Shown here: one piece after another, positions 9,770 through 18,969 of the stretch
Position numbering within the stretch: position 1 is the stretch's first letter
Layout of the letters: each line of letters opens with the position of its first letter
From: Chloroflexota bacterium
Lineage (GTDB): Bacteria; Chloroflexota; Anaerolineae; Aggregatilineales; UBA2796
Length of the DNA: 48,726 nt
Direction: 5' to 3'
Assembly (NCBI GenBank): GCA_021325095.1
Contig: JAJPHV010000077.1
Coordinates: forward strand, 1 to 48,726
The notes under the pieces: generated by a model
The model's input: the letters and a program-made list of their open reading frames with translations, nothing else
Databases searched by the model: none
Told to the model about the DNA's origin: nothing
Position numbers and translations under genes: made by a program

Positions 9770-10927
9770 TTAGCAATGCAGTGGCTGGCTGCTGGATGCT
9801 CGAACGATCAGCGTCGGAGCCAGCAAGATTTGATGTTCTGGAAGGCGACGCTGGGCGATCTCTGCGATCAGCAGGTCAATCACCTGGCGCGCCAGTAACT
9901 CAATCGGCTGCCGGAGCGAGGTGAGCGGTGGGCGCAAATGTTCCGACAGCGGCAGATCGTCAAAGCCTGTGATCGCCACGTCAACCCCGGCTCGAAGCCC
10001 AGCACTTTCGATGTAGCCCATCGCGCCGATAGCGATCATGTCGCTGACGCACACAACGGCTGTCGGTGGCTTCCTGGCCGACATCAAGCGTTGTGCGGCT
10101 TGCCAGCCGTCGTGTACGGCATTCTGGGTGCGCACGATCCAATCCGGCTCCGGTTTGATTCCTGCCGTTTCCAGCGCATCAAGATAGCCTTCCAGTCGGG
10201 CGTCTCCGCTCAACGATCCTTCCGGCCAGGCCAGCACCCCGATCCGGCGGTGGCCTTGCGCCAGCAGATGTTCGACGGCGGTCTTGATTCCCTGGCGACC
10301 ATCCACATCCACATAAGGAAAATCCCACTCGTCGTTGGCACGCCCAAAGGCGGCAAAAGGCACGCCCATCTCCATCAACCGCCGGATGCGCTCGTCGTTC
10401 AGACCTGTGTTGGAAATGACGAAACCATCAACCCGGTTGATGCTGATCAATTCCTCGTAAGTTTGGACGACGTTCTCAGTGGGCTGCGTGAACGTCAGGA
10501 CGTGATACCCATACGATTCGGCGGCCAGAGCCATGCAGTAGATGAAGCGATCCAGCACCGTGTTCATCTGACCCGGCGGAACGTCGTGCCACGCATAGCC
10601 GATCATGCGCGTTTCGCTGGCTTTGAGATTGCGCGCCGTAATATTGGGCCGATAACCCAATGCGGCGACAGCATCCAGCACGCGTTCTCGCGTCGCTGCG
10701 CTGACCGGCACCGTGTTGTTGAGGACATAAGACACCGTTGCAATCGACACATGGGCCTGGTCGGCCACGTCCCGAATCGTCACGTTGAGCCGGTAATTAA
10801 GCTGTTCCGCCGCATCGATCACAGCCTGCCTGGTCTGCGGTTCAACCGGCGCCGTGTTGCTCAACACCTGATAGGCACTGAGAATCGGCACGTTGGCTTT
10901 GTTCGCCACGTCTCTGAGGCTTGGCAT
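9770..10927 (-). CDS. LacI-family transcriptional regulator with two tandem HTH domains
   Basis: This is a 385-residue LacI/GalR-type regulator, about 45 residues longer than usual because the DNA-binding head is duplicated. Head 1 (residues about 1-48) reads LRDVANKANVPILSAYQVLS and ends LNYRLN. Head 2 (about 49-95) reads IRDVADQAHVSIATVSYVLN and ends LGYRPN, followed by the hinge NITARNLKASET. About half the residues match without gaps. Only head 2 keeps the canonical TVS recognition start. The periplasmic-binding-like sensor domain (about 107-380) contains VDGFVISNTG, HRRIGVLAWP and AITGFDDLPLSEHLRPPLTS. It should control itself, the GH65 gene and the importer through the two operators, with a sugar as inducer. 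Confidence 0.92.
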   Translation of the reverse strand: MPSLRDVANKANVPILSAYQVLSNTAPVEPQTRQAVIDAAEQLNYRLNVTIRDVADQAHVSIATVSYVLNNTVPVSAATRERVLDAVAALGYRPNITARNLKASETRMIGYAWHDVPPGQMNTVLDRFIYCMALAAESYGYHVLTFTQPTENVVQTYEELISINRVDGFVISNTGLNDERIRRLMEMGVPFAAFGRANDEWDFPYVDVDGRQGIKTAVEHLLAQGHRRIGVLAWPEGSLSGDARLEGYLDALETAGIKPEPDWIVRTQNAVHDGWQAAQRLMSARKPPTAVVCVSDMIAIGAMGYIESAGLRAGVDVAITGFDDLPLSEHLRPPLTSLRQPIELLARQVIDLLIAEIAQRRLPEHQILLAPTLIVRASSSQPLHC

Positions 10928-10949
10928 AAAACGGGCTGCCCGAACGACA

Positions 10950-10961
10950 TTAAACGTTTAA
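10950..10961. promoter_or_regulatory. LacI-type operator upstream of the regulator gene
   Basis: TTAAACGTTTAA is a perfect 12-bp palindrome, 23 bases upstream of the regulator's start codon and 9 bases past its -10 box. It is identical in core and position to the importer operator at 7485-7498, which suggests autoregulation of the regulator-GH65 unit. Confidence 0.78.
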
Positions 10962-10970
10962 GGCAACCCA

Positions 10971-11000
10971 ATGATATACTGTCGAGACAAGGCTTGTCAA
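10971..11000 (-). promoter_or_regulatory. Promoter of the lacI-type regulator and GH65 genes
   Basis: The minus strand carries -35 TTGACA (11000-10995) and overlapping -10 candidates TATATC (16-base spacer) and TATCAT (10976-10971, 18-base spacer). With the operator just downstream it mirrors the importer promoter. Confidence 0.65.
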
Positions 11001-11156
11001 CCAGTGCCCTGCGGCAGTCTATATTTTCGGCCTAAACAAGATGGGCAGCATGGCGCTTTGAATCGTATTGTTCGGTTCGATAAACACGCATCAAATCCGA
11101 TCCTCTTCTCCCCGGCGTAGTCACTGTTGCATTTTAGCAAAACCCTGTGAGGAGAC

Positions 11157-11858
11157 ATGCAACCAATCAACGCCTTCCTCGATCTTTACGGCCTCCTGGC
11201 GATTTTCGTGCTGCTGCTCGTCAAAGCTATCGGCGTGCCCATTCCCATCCCTGCCGACGCCATCATGCTGGCCGCGGCGGCCCGCGCTGCCGAGGGCCGA
11301 TTTGTGCTCTGGCAGACTTTCTTTGCCAGCCTGCTGGCGCTGGTGCTGGGTGGGATCATCCATTTCAGTCTGGTGCGCGGCCCCGGACGGGCGTTCCTGT
11401 ACCGTTTTGGTCGCTATCTTGGCCTCACACCGGCACGGCTGGACGCGGCCTCAGCCAGAATGCACAAGAGCGGCACACTCGGGATCGCGCTGGCGATCCT
11501 CACACCGGGGGTGCGTTCGGTAGCTGTGACAGCCTGCGGGCTGGCCGGTTTACCGCTCCGGGTAGTGGCCGTCGGGCTGACAATCGGAACTGCGCTGTTT
11601 CTCAGCCTGCATTTCTTCCTGGGCTACGTAGGCGGTGTGGTGTTGAGCAGCCTGAGAATTTCGCTGCTGCCGACGGTTGCCCTCGTTGTAGTGCTGCTCA
11701 TGCTGGGGTTGGCGGCCTGGGTTGTCATTCGCCGCCGACAGAATCCAGGCGCATCGGCTGGCGAGACCGTTGCCGAAGCCTTTGAAGCCTGGCATGAAGC
11801 GACGTGCCCGGTCTGTCTGGCGCTTGGCGCGGCCAGCCGCTTTGAGGCCCACACCTGA
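11157..11858 (+). CDS. DedA/VTT-domain membrane protein
   Basis: This is a 233-residue polytopic inner-membrane protein of the SNARE-associated (DedA/VTT) family, thought to act in lipid translocation and envelope homeostasis. The family's re-entrant pattern shows as VPIPIPADAIMLAAA near residue 25 and LTPGVRSVAVTACGLAGLP near residue 120, followed by two further helices. The C-terminal tail carries a CPVC pair near residue 219, unusual for the family and possibly metal-binding or redox-active. GAGGAG precedes the ATG by 3 bases. It is transcribed away from the lacI-type gene and may share no regulation with dnaX, about 120 bases downstream. Confidence 0.85.
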   Translation: MQPINAFLDLYGLLAIFVLLLVKAIGVPIPIPADAIMLAAAARAAEGRFVLWQTFFASLLALVLGGIIHFSLVRGPGRAFLYRFGRYLGLTPARLDAASARMHKSGTLGIALAILTPGVRSVAVTACGLAGLPLRVVAVGLTIGTALFLSLHFFLGYVGGVVLSSLRISLLPTVALVVVLLMLGLAAWVVIRRRQNPGASAGETVAEAFEAWHEATCPVCLALGAASRFEAHT

Positions 11859-11979
11859 CCACATCCGGTCACTCAATCATGGGTGTCGGAGCCGGGGTGA
11901 GGTTAAGCGATCAATATTCGATCCAACCCGCCAGATGTGGTAGACTTTGAGGCATCGAAGCGCACGGGAGGGAACGCTT

Positions 11980-13554
11980 TTGCCTGCTCAGGCCCTTTAC
12001 CTCAAATGGCGTCCGCGCACTTTTGAACACGTCATCGGCCAGGAACATATTACCCGGACTTTGCGGAACGCGATCATTCAGGATCGCGTTCGTCACGCTT
12101 ACCTGTTCAATGGCCCGCGCGGAACCGGAAAGACGACGATGGCCCGCATCCTGGCGAAGGCTGTCAATTGCCTGCATCCCGATCCTGCCCTGCGCCCCTG
12201 TGACGAATGCCAGTTCTGCGAAGCCATCAACGCCGGAAACTTCCTGGACCTGATCGAGATCGACGCCGCCAGCCACAACGGGGTGGACGACGTGCGCGAA
12301 CTGCGCGAAAAGATCGCCTTTGCGCCGAGCGAAGGCCGTTACAAAGTCTACATCATCGACGAGGTTCACCGCTTCTCCGGTTCGGCTTTTGACGCGCTGC
12401 TCAAGACGTTGGAGGAACCACCCGAACACGCCATCTTTGTGTTGGCGACCACCGAACTGGATAAAGTTCCGGCCACCATCAAGAGCCGCTCACTGATGTT
12501 CGAGTTCCGCCGCGTGCCCATGCGCGAAGTGGCTGACCGTCTGCAAATGATCGTCGAGAGCGAAGGCGTGGAGGCAGATCGGGAAGCGCTCGAACTAGTG
12601 GCCCGCCAGGGCACGGGCAGCGTCCGCGACAGCATCAGTTTACTGGATCAGTTGATTGCCGACCCAAACCAGCGAATCACGCTCGAACTGGCCGAGCAGA
12701 CGCTTGGTACGGCCAGCAACCGCGCCACCGGGAAGCTGGTTCAGGCCATCATCGACAACAACGTGGCCGAGGGGTTAGACGTGCTGAACCAGGCCATCGA
12801 CGAGGGCGCTGATCCGGCGCAGTTTGGGCGGCAGATCGTTGAGTACCTGCGCAATCTGATCCTGGTTCAAACGGCAGGGCCGTCGCTGGTGGACGCCACC
12901 GCCGAAATGCGCGCCACGCTGCAAGAGCAAGCAGCGGCCATCGGGCGGGCGGCGCTGCTCCGAGCTATTCGCGCCTTCAATGCGGCTATCGGCGAAATAC
13001 GGGGTGGTTGGCAGCCGCAACTTCCGCTCGAAATGGCCCTCATCGAGAGCACGCGCCCGCTGCACGAGGAAATGCCCTCGCCAGCCGAAGTCAGTGTGGC
13101 CCCTGCCAGAGCACCGAAGGCTGCGAAGCCCGCTGTGCCTGACGAACCGGAAACAGAGGCGCCGAGCGCCACTGCCGCTGCGCCGCTCTCACTGGCAGAC
13201 ATCAAGCGGGCCTGGCCGTCCATCCTGGACGCAGCCCGCAAACGGAATATGCCGCTTGCAAAGCTGCTCGATGAGGTCTCCGTCAGAGCACTCGAAGGGC
13301 AGACTGTCGTACTGTCGATCAGTGAGGATAAGGCCGTGTTCCGGCAACTGCTGGAAGCGGATGACAAGCGCAAGGAGCTGGCGCGCACGATTCAGGCTGT
13401 GTTTGGGGTGCCGCTGCATATCAAGATTGTGGTGGGCGGCACGAAAGCCGCGGCAGGCCAAGCCTCAAGCGATCCCGTCCTGAGTTTCGTGGAGAACGAA
13501 CTGGGCGGCACAGTCGCCCATATCGAAGATACGCAAGGAGGAACGGATGTCTAA
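11980..13554 (+). CDS. dnaX: DNA polymerase III subunit gamma/tau
   Basis: This is the clamp-loader ATPase, 524 residues. Walker A is GPRGTGKTT (45-53). A zinc module is formed by Cys64, Cys74, Cys77 and Cys80. Walker B is VYIIDEVHRFS. KSRSLMFEFRR corresponds to the SRC arginine-finger segment but has Ser for Cys, and sensor 2 is GSVRDSISLLDQ. The C-terminal part after about residue 360 is Ala/Pro-rich, then a folded tau-like tail. I chose the TTG at 11980 because GGGAGG lies 8 bases upstream and the protein then begins PAQALYLKWRPRTF as in relatives; the longer TTG frame from 11947 adds unrelated residues. No A-rich slippery site was seen. A possible -10 TAGACT is at 11941-11946. It overlaps ybaB by 8 bases. 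Confidence 0.95.
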   Translation: MPAQALYLKWRPRTFEHVIGQEHITRTLRNAIIQDRVRHAYLFNGPRGTGKTTMARILAKAVNCLHPDPALRPCDECQFCEAINAGNFLDLIEIDAASHNGVDDVRELREKIAFAPSEGRYKVYIIDEVHRFSGSAFDALLKTLEEPPEHAIFVLATTELDKVPATIKSRSLMFEFRRVPMREVADRLQMIVESEGVEADREALELVARQGTGSVRDSISLLDQLIADPNQRITLELAEQTLGTASNRATGKLVQAIIDNNVAEGLDVLNQAIDEGADPAQFGRQIVEYLRNLILVQTAGPSLVDATAEMRATLQEQAAAIGRAALLRAIRAFNAAIGEIRGGWQPQLPLEMALIESTRPLHEEMPSPAEVSVAPARAPKAAKPAVPDEPETEAPSATAAAPLSLADIKRAWPSILDAARKRNMPLAKLLDEVSVRALEGQTVVLSISEDKAVFRQLLEADDKRKELARTIQAVFGVPLHIKIVVGGTKAAAGQASSDPVLSFVENELGGTVAHIEDTQGGTDV

Positions 13555-13936
13555 ACGGCGAGGTGGGGGTTTTGGTGGGTTCGGCGGGCCGCCTTCCGGC
13601 GGCAACGCGGGCATGATGCGCCAGATTCAAAAGATGCAAGAGGACATGGCAAAGGCGCAGGAAGCGCTGGCCGAGGAAACGGTAGAGGTGCAGGCCGGCG
13701 GCGGGGCGATCACGATAGTCATCACCGGCCACCAGCGCGTAAAGTCGATCACCATCAAACCGGAGATGCTGGATACCAGCGACCCTGAATGGGCCAGCGA
13801 TCTTCAGGACTTGCTGGTGGTGGCTGTCAACCAGGCTATCGAGAAAAGCCAGGAGCGTGCTGCCGAGCGCATGGAAGCCATCACGGGCAATCTCAGTGGG
13901 ATGCTCCCGGGTGGCCTGGGCGGGTTGTTCGGCTAG
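13547..13936 (+). CDS. ybaB: YbaB/EbfC-family nucleoid-associated protein
   Basis: This is a 129-residue DNA-binding protein of the YbaB/EbfC family, which forms tweezer-like dimers. It has a Gly-rich N-terminus, a coiled helix MMRQIQKMQEDMAKAQEALA, and the core VQAGGGAITIVITGHQRVKS. A Gly-rich tail ends GLGGLFG. Its start overlaps the dnaX end by 8 bases, with AAGGAGG upstream. It sits between dnaX and recR, as in many bacteria. Confidence 0.93.
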   Translation: MSKRRGGGFGGFGGPPSGGNAGMMRQIQKMQEDMAKAQEALAEETVEVQAGGGAITIVITGHQRVKSITIKPEMLDTSDPEWASDLQDLLVVAVNQAIEKSQERAAERMEAITGNLSGMLPGGLGGLFG

Positions 13937-14018
13937 GAATGCACCCTCTCTGCATTCTGCATAGCGATGTATTCTGCGCAGAGAATAGAGAACATCAGGA
14001 AAGCCAAAGGCAATCGGC

Positions 14019-14621
14019 ATGAGCAAAGCTGTCCCCGATTCGGTGACACGCCTGATCGAGGCGTTTACGCGCCTGCCAAGCGTCGGGCCAAAAACGGCTT
14101 CCCGGCTGGCGTACTTTTTGCTACGGGCGCCGGATGAAGTTTCTGAGACACTGGCGCAGGCGATTGCGGAACTTAAAGCCAAGACGATGTTGTGCTCAAT
14201 CTGCTACAACATCACCGAAGTTGATCCCTGCCCGATCTGCCAGGACACCGAACGCGACGGCTCGATGATCGCCGTCGTCGAGGAACCACTAGACGTGCTG
14301 GCCTTGGAGCGCACCGGGAGCTTTAAGGGCCGCTACCACGTGCTGCACGGTGTCATTTCGCCACGAGAAGGCATCGGGCCGGAACAGCTTAAGATACGTG
14401 AACTGATCAGGCGGGTGCAGGCCGGCAACGTCCAGGAGCTAATCATCGGCACGAACCCCGGCATGGAAGGCGACGCCACTGCCATGTTCATCAAGAGCGA
14501 ACTCGGATCAGCGCCGGTCAAGCTCTCGCGTCTGGCGCGTGGTCTGCCGACAGGCGCCGATCTGGAGTACGCCGATTCCGTCACGATTATGCGTGCTTTG
14601 CAGGGCCGTCAGGCGCTCTAG
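14019..14621 (+). CDS. recR: Recombination mediator protein RecR
   Basis: RecR (200 residues) works with RecF and RecO to load RecA at gaps. The sequence shows the helix-hairpin-helix LPSVGPKTASRLAYFLL (19-35). A zinc finger with Cys59, Cys62, Cys71 and Cys74 follows. The Toprim domain (about 82-175) contains VVEEPLDVLALERTG and IIGTNPGMEGDATAMFI. The C-terminus LARGLPTGADLEYADSVTIM is the usual end. The length is normal. It is the third gene of dnaX-ybaB-recR, 82 bases after ybaB. Confidence 0.96.
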   Translation: MSKAVPDSVTRLIEAFTRLPSVGPKTASRLAYFLLRAPDEVSETLAQAIAELKAKTMLCSICYNITEVDPCPICQDTERDGSMIAVVEEPLDVLALERTGSFKGRYHVLHGVISPREGIGPEQLKIRELIRRVQAGNVQELIIGTNPGMEGDATAMFIKSELGSAPVKLSRLARGLPTGADLEYADSVTIMRALQGRQAL

Positions 14622-14687
14622 GGCGGTTCGCCCTTCCGAAGCTGTCTGCTCGAAAGGTTAGAAAATCTGATTGTAATGAAATCTTGA

Positions 14688-14715
14688 TTGCAGCATAAGC
14701 GTGGCGATCTATAAT
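14688..14715 (+). promoter_or_regulatory. Promoter of lepB with 10-bp tandem repeat
   Basis: -35 TTGCAG (14688-14693), a 16-base spacer and -10 TATAAT (14710-14715) precede lepB. The decamer ATAATCAGAG occurs twice in tandem at 14711-14730, ending 1 base before the ATG, so the transcript leader would be about 10 bases with no clear Shine-Dalgarno. Confidence 0.6.
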
Positions 14716-14731
14716 CAGAGATAATCAGAGT

Positions 14732-15394
14732 ATGACACAGGTAGTCTTCGATCAGCCATTGGAGGTGGCCTCAAATGCGGCCCAGGGTGCCGTAAGAGGC
14801 GTGGTGGATACGTTACCTCGTCCTCGGTTGGTCTCCAGGCGCTCGCTATCCCGTGAAATTCTTGAAACACTGCTGTTGATTGCCTCGATCTACTGTATTG
14901 TCAATCTGGCAACGGCCCGCTACGTGGTCGAAGGGGCCAGCATGGCCCCCAATTTCCGCACGGACCAGTTTATTGTGGTGAGCCGTCTGGCCTACCTGCT
15001 CGGCAAGCCAGCGCGTGGTGACGTGATCGTGTTCCACAACCCGGAAGACCCTGCCCACGATTTTATCAAACGGGTGATCGGCTTGCCAGGCGAGACCGTC
15101 AAAACCGTCAACGGCAAGGTCTACATCAATGGCGTGGCGCTGGACGAGCCTTACGTGGCTGAACTATGCCGGGATCAGCGTTGCGATGGCACGTGGACGC
15201 TGGACGCCGATCACTACTTTGTCCTGGGCGATAACCGCAGCCACAGCCATGACGGGCACAGTTTCGGCCCACTGGATCGCAGCCTGATCATCGGGCAGGC
15301 ATGGATCCGCTACTGGCCGCCATCGGACTGGGGCATCATTCCGCATTACGATTATGGTCCACTTGGGTATGCATCACCTGTTGCCGGGAATTAG
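14732..15394 (+). CDS. lepB: Signal peptidase I
   Basis: This is a type I leader peptidase of 220 residues that cleaves signal peptides outside the membrane. One transmembrane helix (about 43-60) is followed by the catalytic Ser70 in VEGASMAPNF and Lys113 in DFIKRVIGLPGE. The later family box is seen as HYFVLGDNRSHSHDGHSFG. A cytoplasmic stretch of about 40 residues precedes the helix, longer than in many Gram-positive enzymes. It would process, among others, the binding protein and the secreted protein encoded nearby. The ATG is almost leaderless relative to the TATAAT box. Confidence 0.95.
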   Translation: MTQVVFDQPLEVASNAAQGAVRGVVDTLPRPRLVSRRSLSREILETLLLIASIYCIVNLATARYVVEGASMAPNFRTDQFIVVSRLAYLLGKPARGDVIVFHNPEDPAHDFIKRVIGLPGETVKTVNGKVYINGVALDEPYVAELCRDQRCDGTWTLDADHYFVLGDNRSHSHDGHSFGPLDRSLIIGQAWIRYWPPSDWGIIPHYDYGPLGYASPVAGN

Positions 15395-15409
15395 CGAGAG
15401 GGATACTGT

Positions 15410-15715
15410 ATGTCGCGCAACGATCATTTCATCTGCCCAACCTGTCACATAGGACACCTCGATCTGCGACTGACGACTTATGTTCAGCAGTTCGGCGAGA
15501 CGCTGATCAGTGTACCGAATACTCCGGCCTGGGTGTGCGACGTGTGCCATGATCGCCAGTTCGACACCGCTTCCATCCAGCGAATTGAACTGCTCGTCGG
15601 GCAAGCCGGGCCACCGCCCAACCGCTATCGCCCTGCCCAGGAGCGCAAGATCAGCCGCCCGGCGGAGACAGCGGGCAAGGTAGCGGCCAAAGCAAGGGCA
15701 AAAGCCAAAGAATAG
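15410..15715 (+). CDS. YgiT-type zinc-finger protein
   Basis: This is a 101-residue protein with two CxxC knuckles, CPTC (9-12) and CDVC (43-46). The intervening VQQFGETLISVPNTPAWVC resembles the YgiT/MqsA N-terminal zinc domain. Residues after about 65 are basic and Ala/Lys-rich (KVAAKARAKAKE), suggesting nucleic-acid contact. No toxin gene (MqsR-like) is adjacent, so an antitoxin role is not supported. It starts 15 bases after lepB, with GAGAGGG upstream, so the two may be cotranscribed. Confidence 0.7.
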   Translation: MSRNDHFICPTCHIGHLDLRLTTYVQQFGETLISVPNTPAWVCDVCHDRQFDTASIQRIELLVGQAGPPPNRYRPAQERKISRPAETAGKVAAKARAKAKE

Positions 15716-15851
15716 GGTATGCGCGGCCACGTCGCAGAACGTAGCCCCACTACCCGATGTATCGGCAAGGCAAGCGTGCGCCAGAAGCTACGTGGCTTTT
15801 GCCGTTGTAGAGCGTCCCAACTGCTGTAAGGGCAGGCCAGCAGGCGCGTGC

Positions 15852-16685
15852 CTACTGGCCGTAAGTACAGGCGGTCTCCGCGAAGTTCTTGACCCAGATG
15901 TCTTGGCCTGTTGCATTGAATTGGCCGCCGTTCCAGGCCACCCAATACCAGCCCTTGATCAAACTGATGGAGAGCGTGCCGTTCTCCCCCAGGTTCCTGG
16001 TTAGTCCTTTGTCACCCGCCGCCTTTATGTCTTCCAACTTGAAAACCGCCAGCAAGAAGCCTTTGCGGAAGTCGGCCTGCGCGTGGTCGATGCCGTAGAC
16101 GACAACCTGATCCTTCTGGTTGCAATAGACAGCGAGCCGATCACCGGGGCGTGGGTCAATGCGGGCGTCGTAGGGGTCATAAAACGCCACAGCATTACCA
16201 TTACCACCAGCGGCCTTCGCAGTGAAGTCCAACATGGCGACTGCGCCCGTTGTGCAATTCACGGTGTAACCAGCCTTTGCACTGCTGTTGGCGTCGTAGT
16301 AGATGAACGTAACCACAGTGTTGGGCGGAAACTGATCGGTCATGCCGGGGCGCGCCGTATCGACACCACGTCCGAGATATGTACGGGTTATTGGGCCGGG
16401 ACCAATTGTCCCAAGACTACTTGGGTTATCCGAAGTCGTACCTGGCACTGAGACGCGCAAGCGCATGACAGCACTAGCACCAGGATCAGGCACGTTGATC
16501 GTGATGTCGATTTCGGTGTCGATATAACCGGATGTACCAGGCCCTGTATAGCATCTATGGGTAACGACAACGACATTCGATATGGTAATGGTCGTTCCAG
16601 CCGCCTGCGCGCGATACAGCGGCGCAGGCAGGGTAACTATCAGGCCCAGAAATGCAACAATGAGGTTCAACAATTTGCGCTGCAT
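15852..16685 (-). CDS. Secreted protein of unknown function
   Basis: The 277-residue product starts with a clear signal peptide (MQRKLLNLIVAFLGLIVTLP, cleavage about after YRAQA). The mature domain is beta-rich and Thr/Gly/Asn-rich, with a few cysteines. A later segment reads DPRPGDRLAVYCNQKDQVVV. No catalytic signature or known family is recognised. I chose the ATG at 16685 because GGAGG lies 5 bases upstream; the longer frame adds seven residues without such a site. It is a monocistronic minus-strand gene, convergent with the CxxC-protein gene. Confidence 0.75.
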   Translation of the reverse strand: MQRKLLNLIVAFLGLIVTLPAPLYRAQAAGTTITISNVVVVTHRCYTGPGTSGYIDTEIDITINVPDPGASAVMRLRVSVPGTTSDNPSSLGTIGPGPITRTYLGRGVDTARPGMTDQFPPNTVVTFIYYDANSSAKAGYTVNCTTGAVAMLDFTAKAAGGNGNAVAFYDPYDARIDPRPGDRLAVYCNQKDQVVVYGIDHAQADFRKGFLLAVFKLEDIKAAGDKGLTRNLGENGTLSISLIKGWYWVAWNGGQFNATGQDIWVKNFAETACTYGQ

Positions 16686-17056
16686 GTAACCTCCGGAATT
16701 GAGCACTTGTTGTAATAATGATATTTAACATAGTACAAATTTCTCTCTCGGGTGTGTTTTTTAGGAAATTTTTCATAACTAAAATTCGCTGGTGCCGGTC
16801 AGGCCGCAGAATAGAATGGTTCAATCGGGGTTTCAGAGAGCAAGCAAGGCGCTCCTGGGCCTGGCTGCGCCTTGCACAGGTGGCACACGCTCTATCCGAT
16901 GGAACTGGCCGCAGCGCGCAAGCCGCGCGCAAGTTGAAAGCTGCGCCTCAAATCGCCCTTTTCAATGTTTCCCTGTGGGAGTCGCCCAATTGTAAAACCC
17001 ACCTGAGCTAGTGTACACTGCTGGCATCATCCAGTATCGTGGCAGGAGACTGGTTC
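16686..17056. other. Intergenic region between the divergent secreted-protein and glmS genes
   Basis: No convincing ORF is present. The left third is AT-rich and should carry the promoter of the secreted protein. A 9-bp direct repeat GCGCGCAAG occurs at 16914-16922 and 16925-16933. A glmS promoter candidate is annotated separately. I saw nothing resembling the glmS ribozyme core. Confidence 0.5.
16990..17019 (+). promoter_or_regulatory. Promoter candidate of glmS
   Basis: -35 TTGTAA (16990-16995), an 18-base spacer and -10 TACACT (17014-17019) lie 38 bases before the glmS ATG. Confidence 0.5.
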
Positions 17057-18898
<1,842 letters not shown>

Positions 18899-18969
18899 GC
18901 GGGGCGTGCACCCCGTGTCCTGGTCAGGCGAATACAACTCTGGTTACGGCGAAGGACAGCCCGGGGCTT

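Noticed and set aside
12980..13483. Possible alternative product of dnaX by frameshift
   Set aside because: The overlapping frame is a shadow, and no A-rich slippery heptamer or downstream hairpin was seen, so a gamma-type frameshift product is not supported.
15410..15715. Toxin-antitoxin role for the YgiT-type protein
   Set aside because: No MqsR-like or other toxin ORF lies beside it, and it directly follows lepB.
16686..17056. glmS ribozyme
   Set aside because: The upstream region does not show the conserved core or length of the glmS ribozyme; only a normal promoter is visible.
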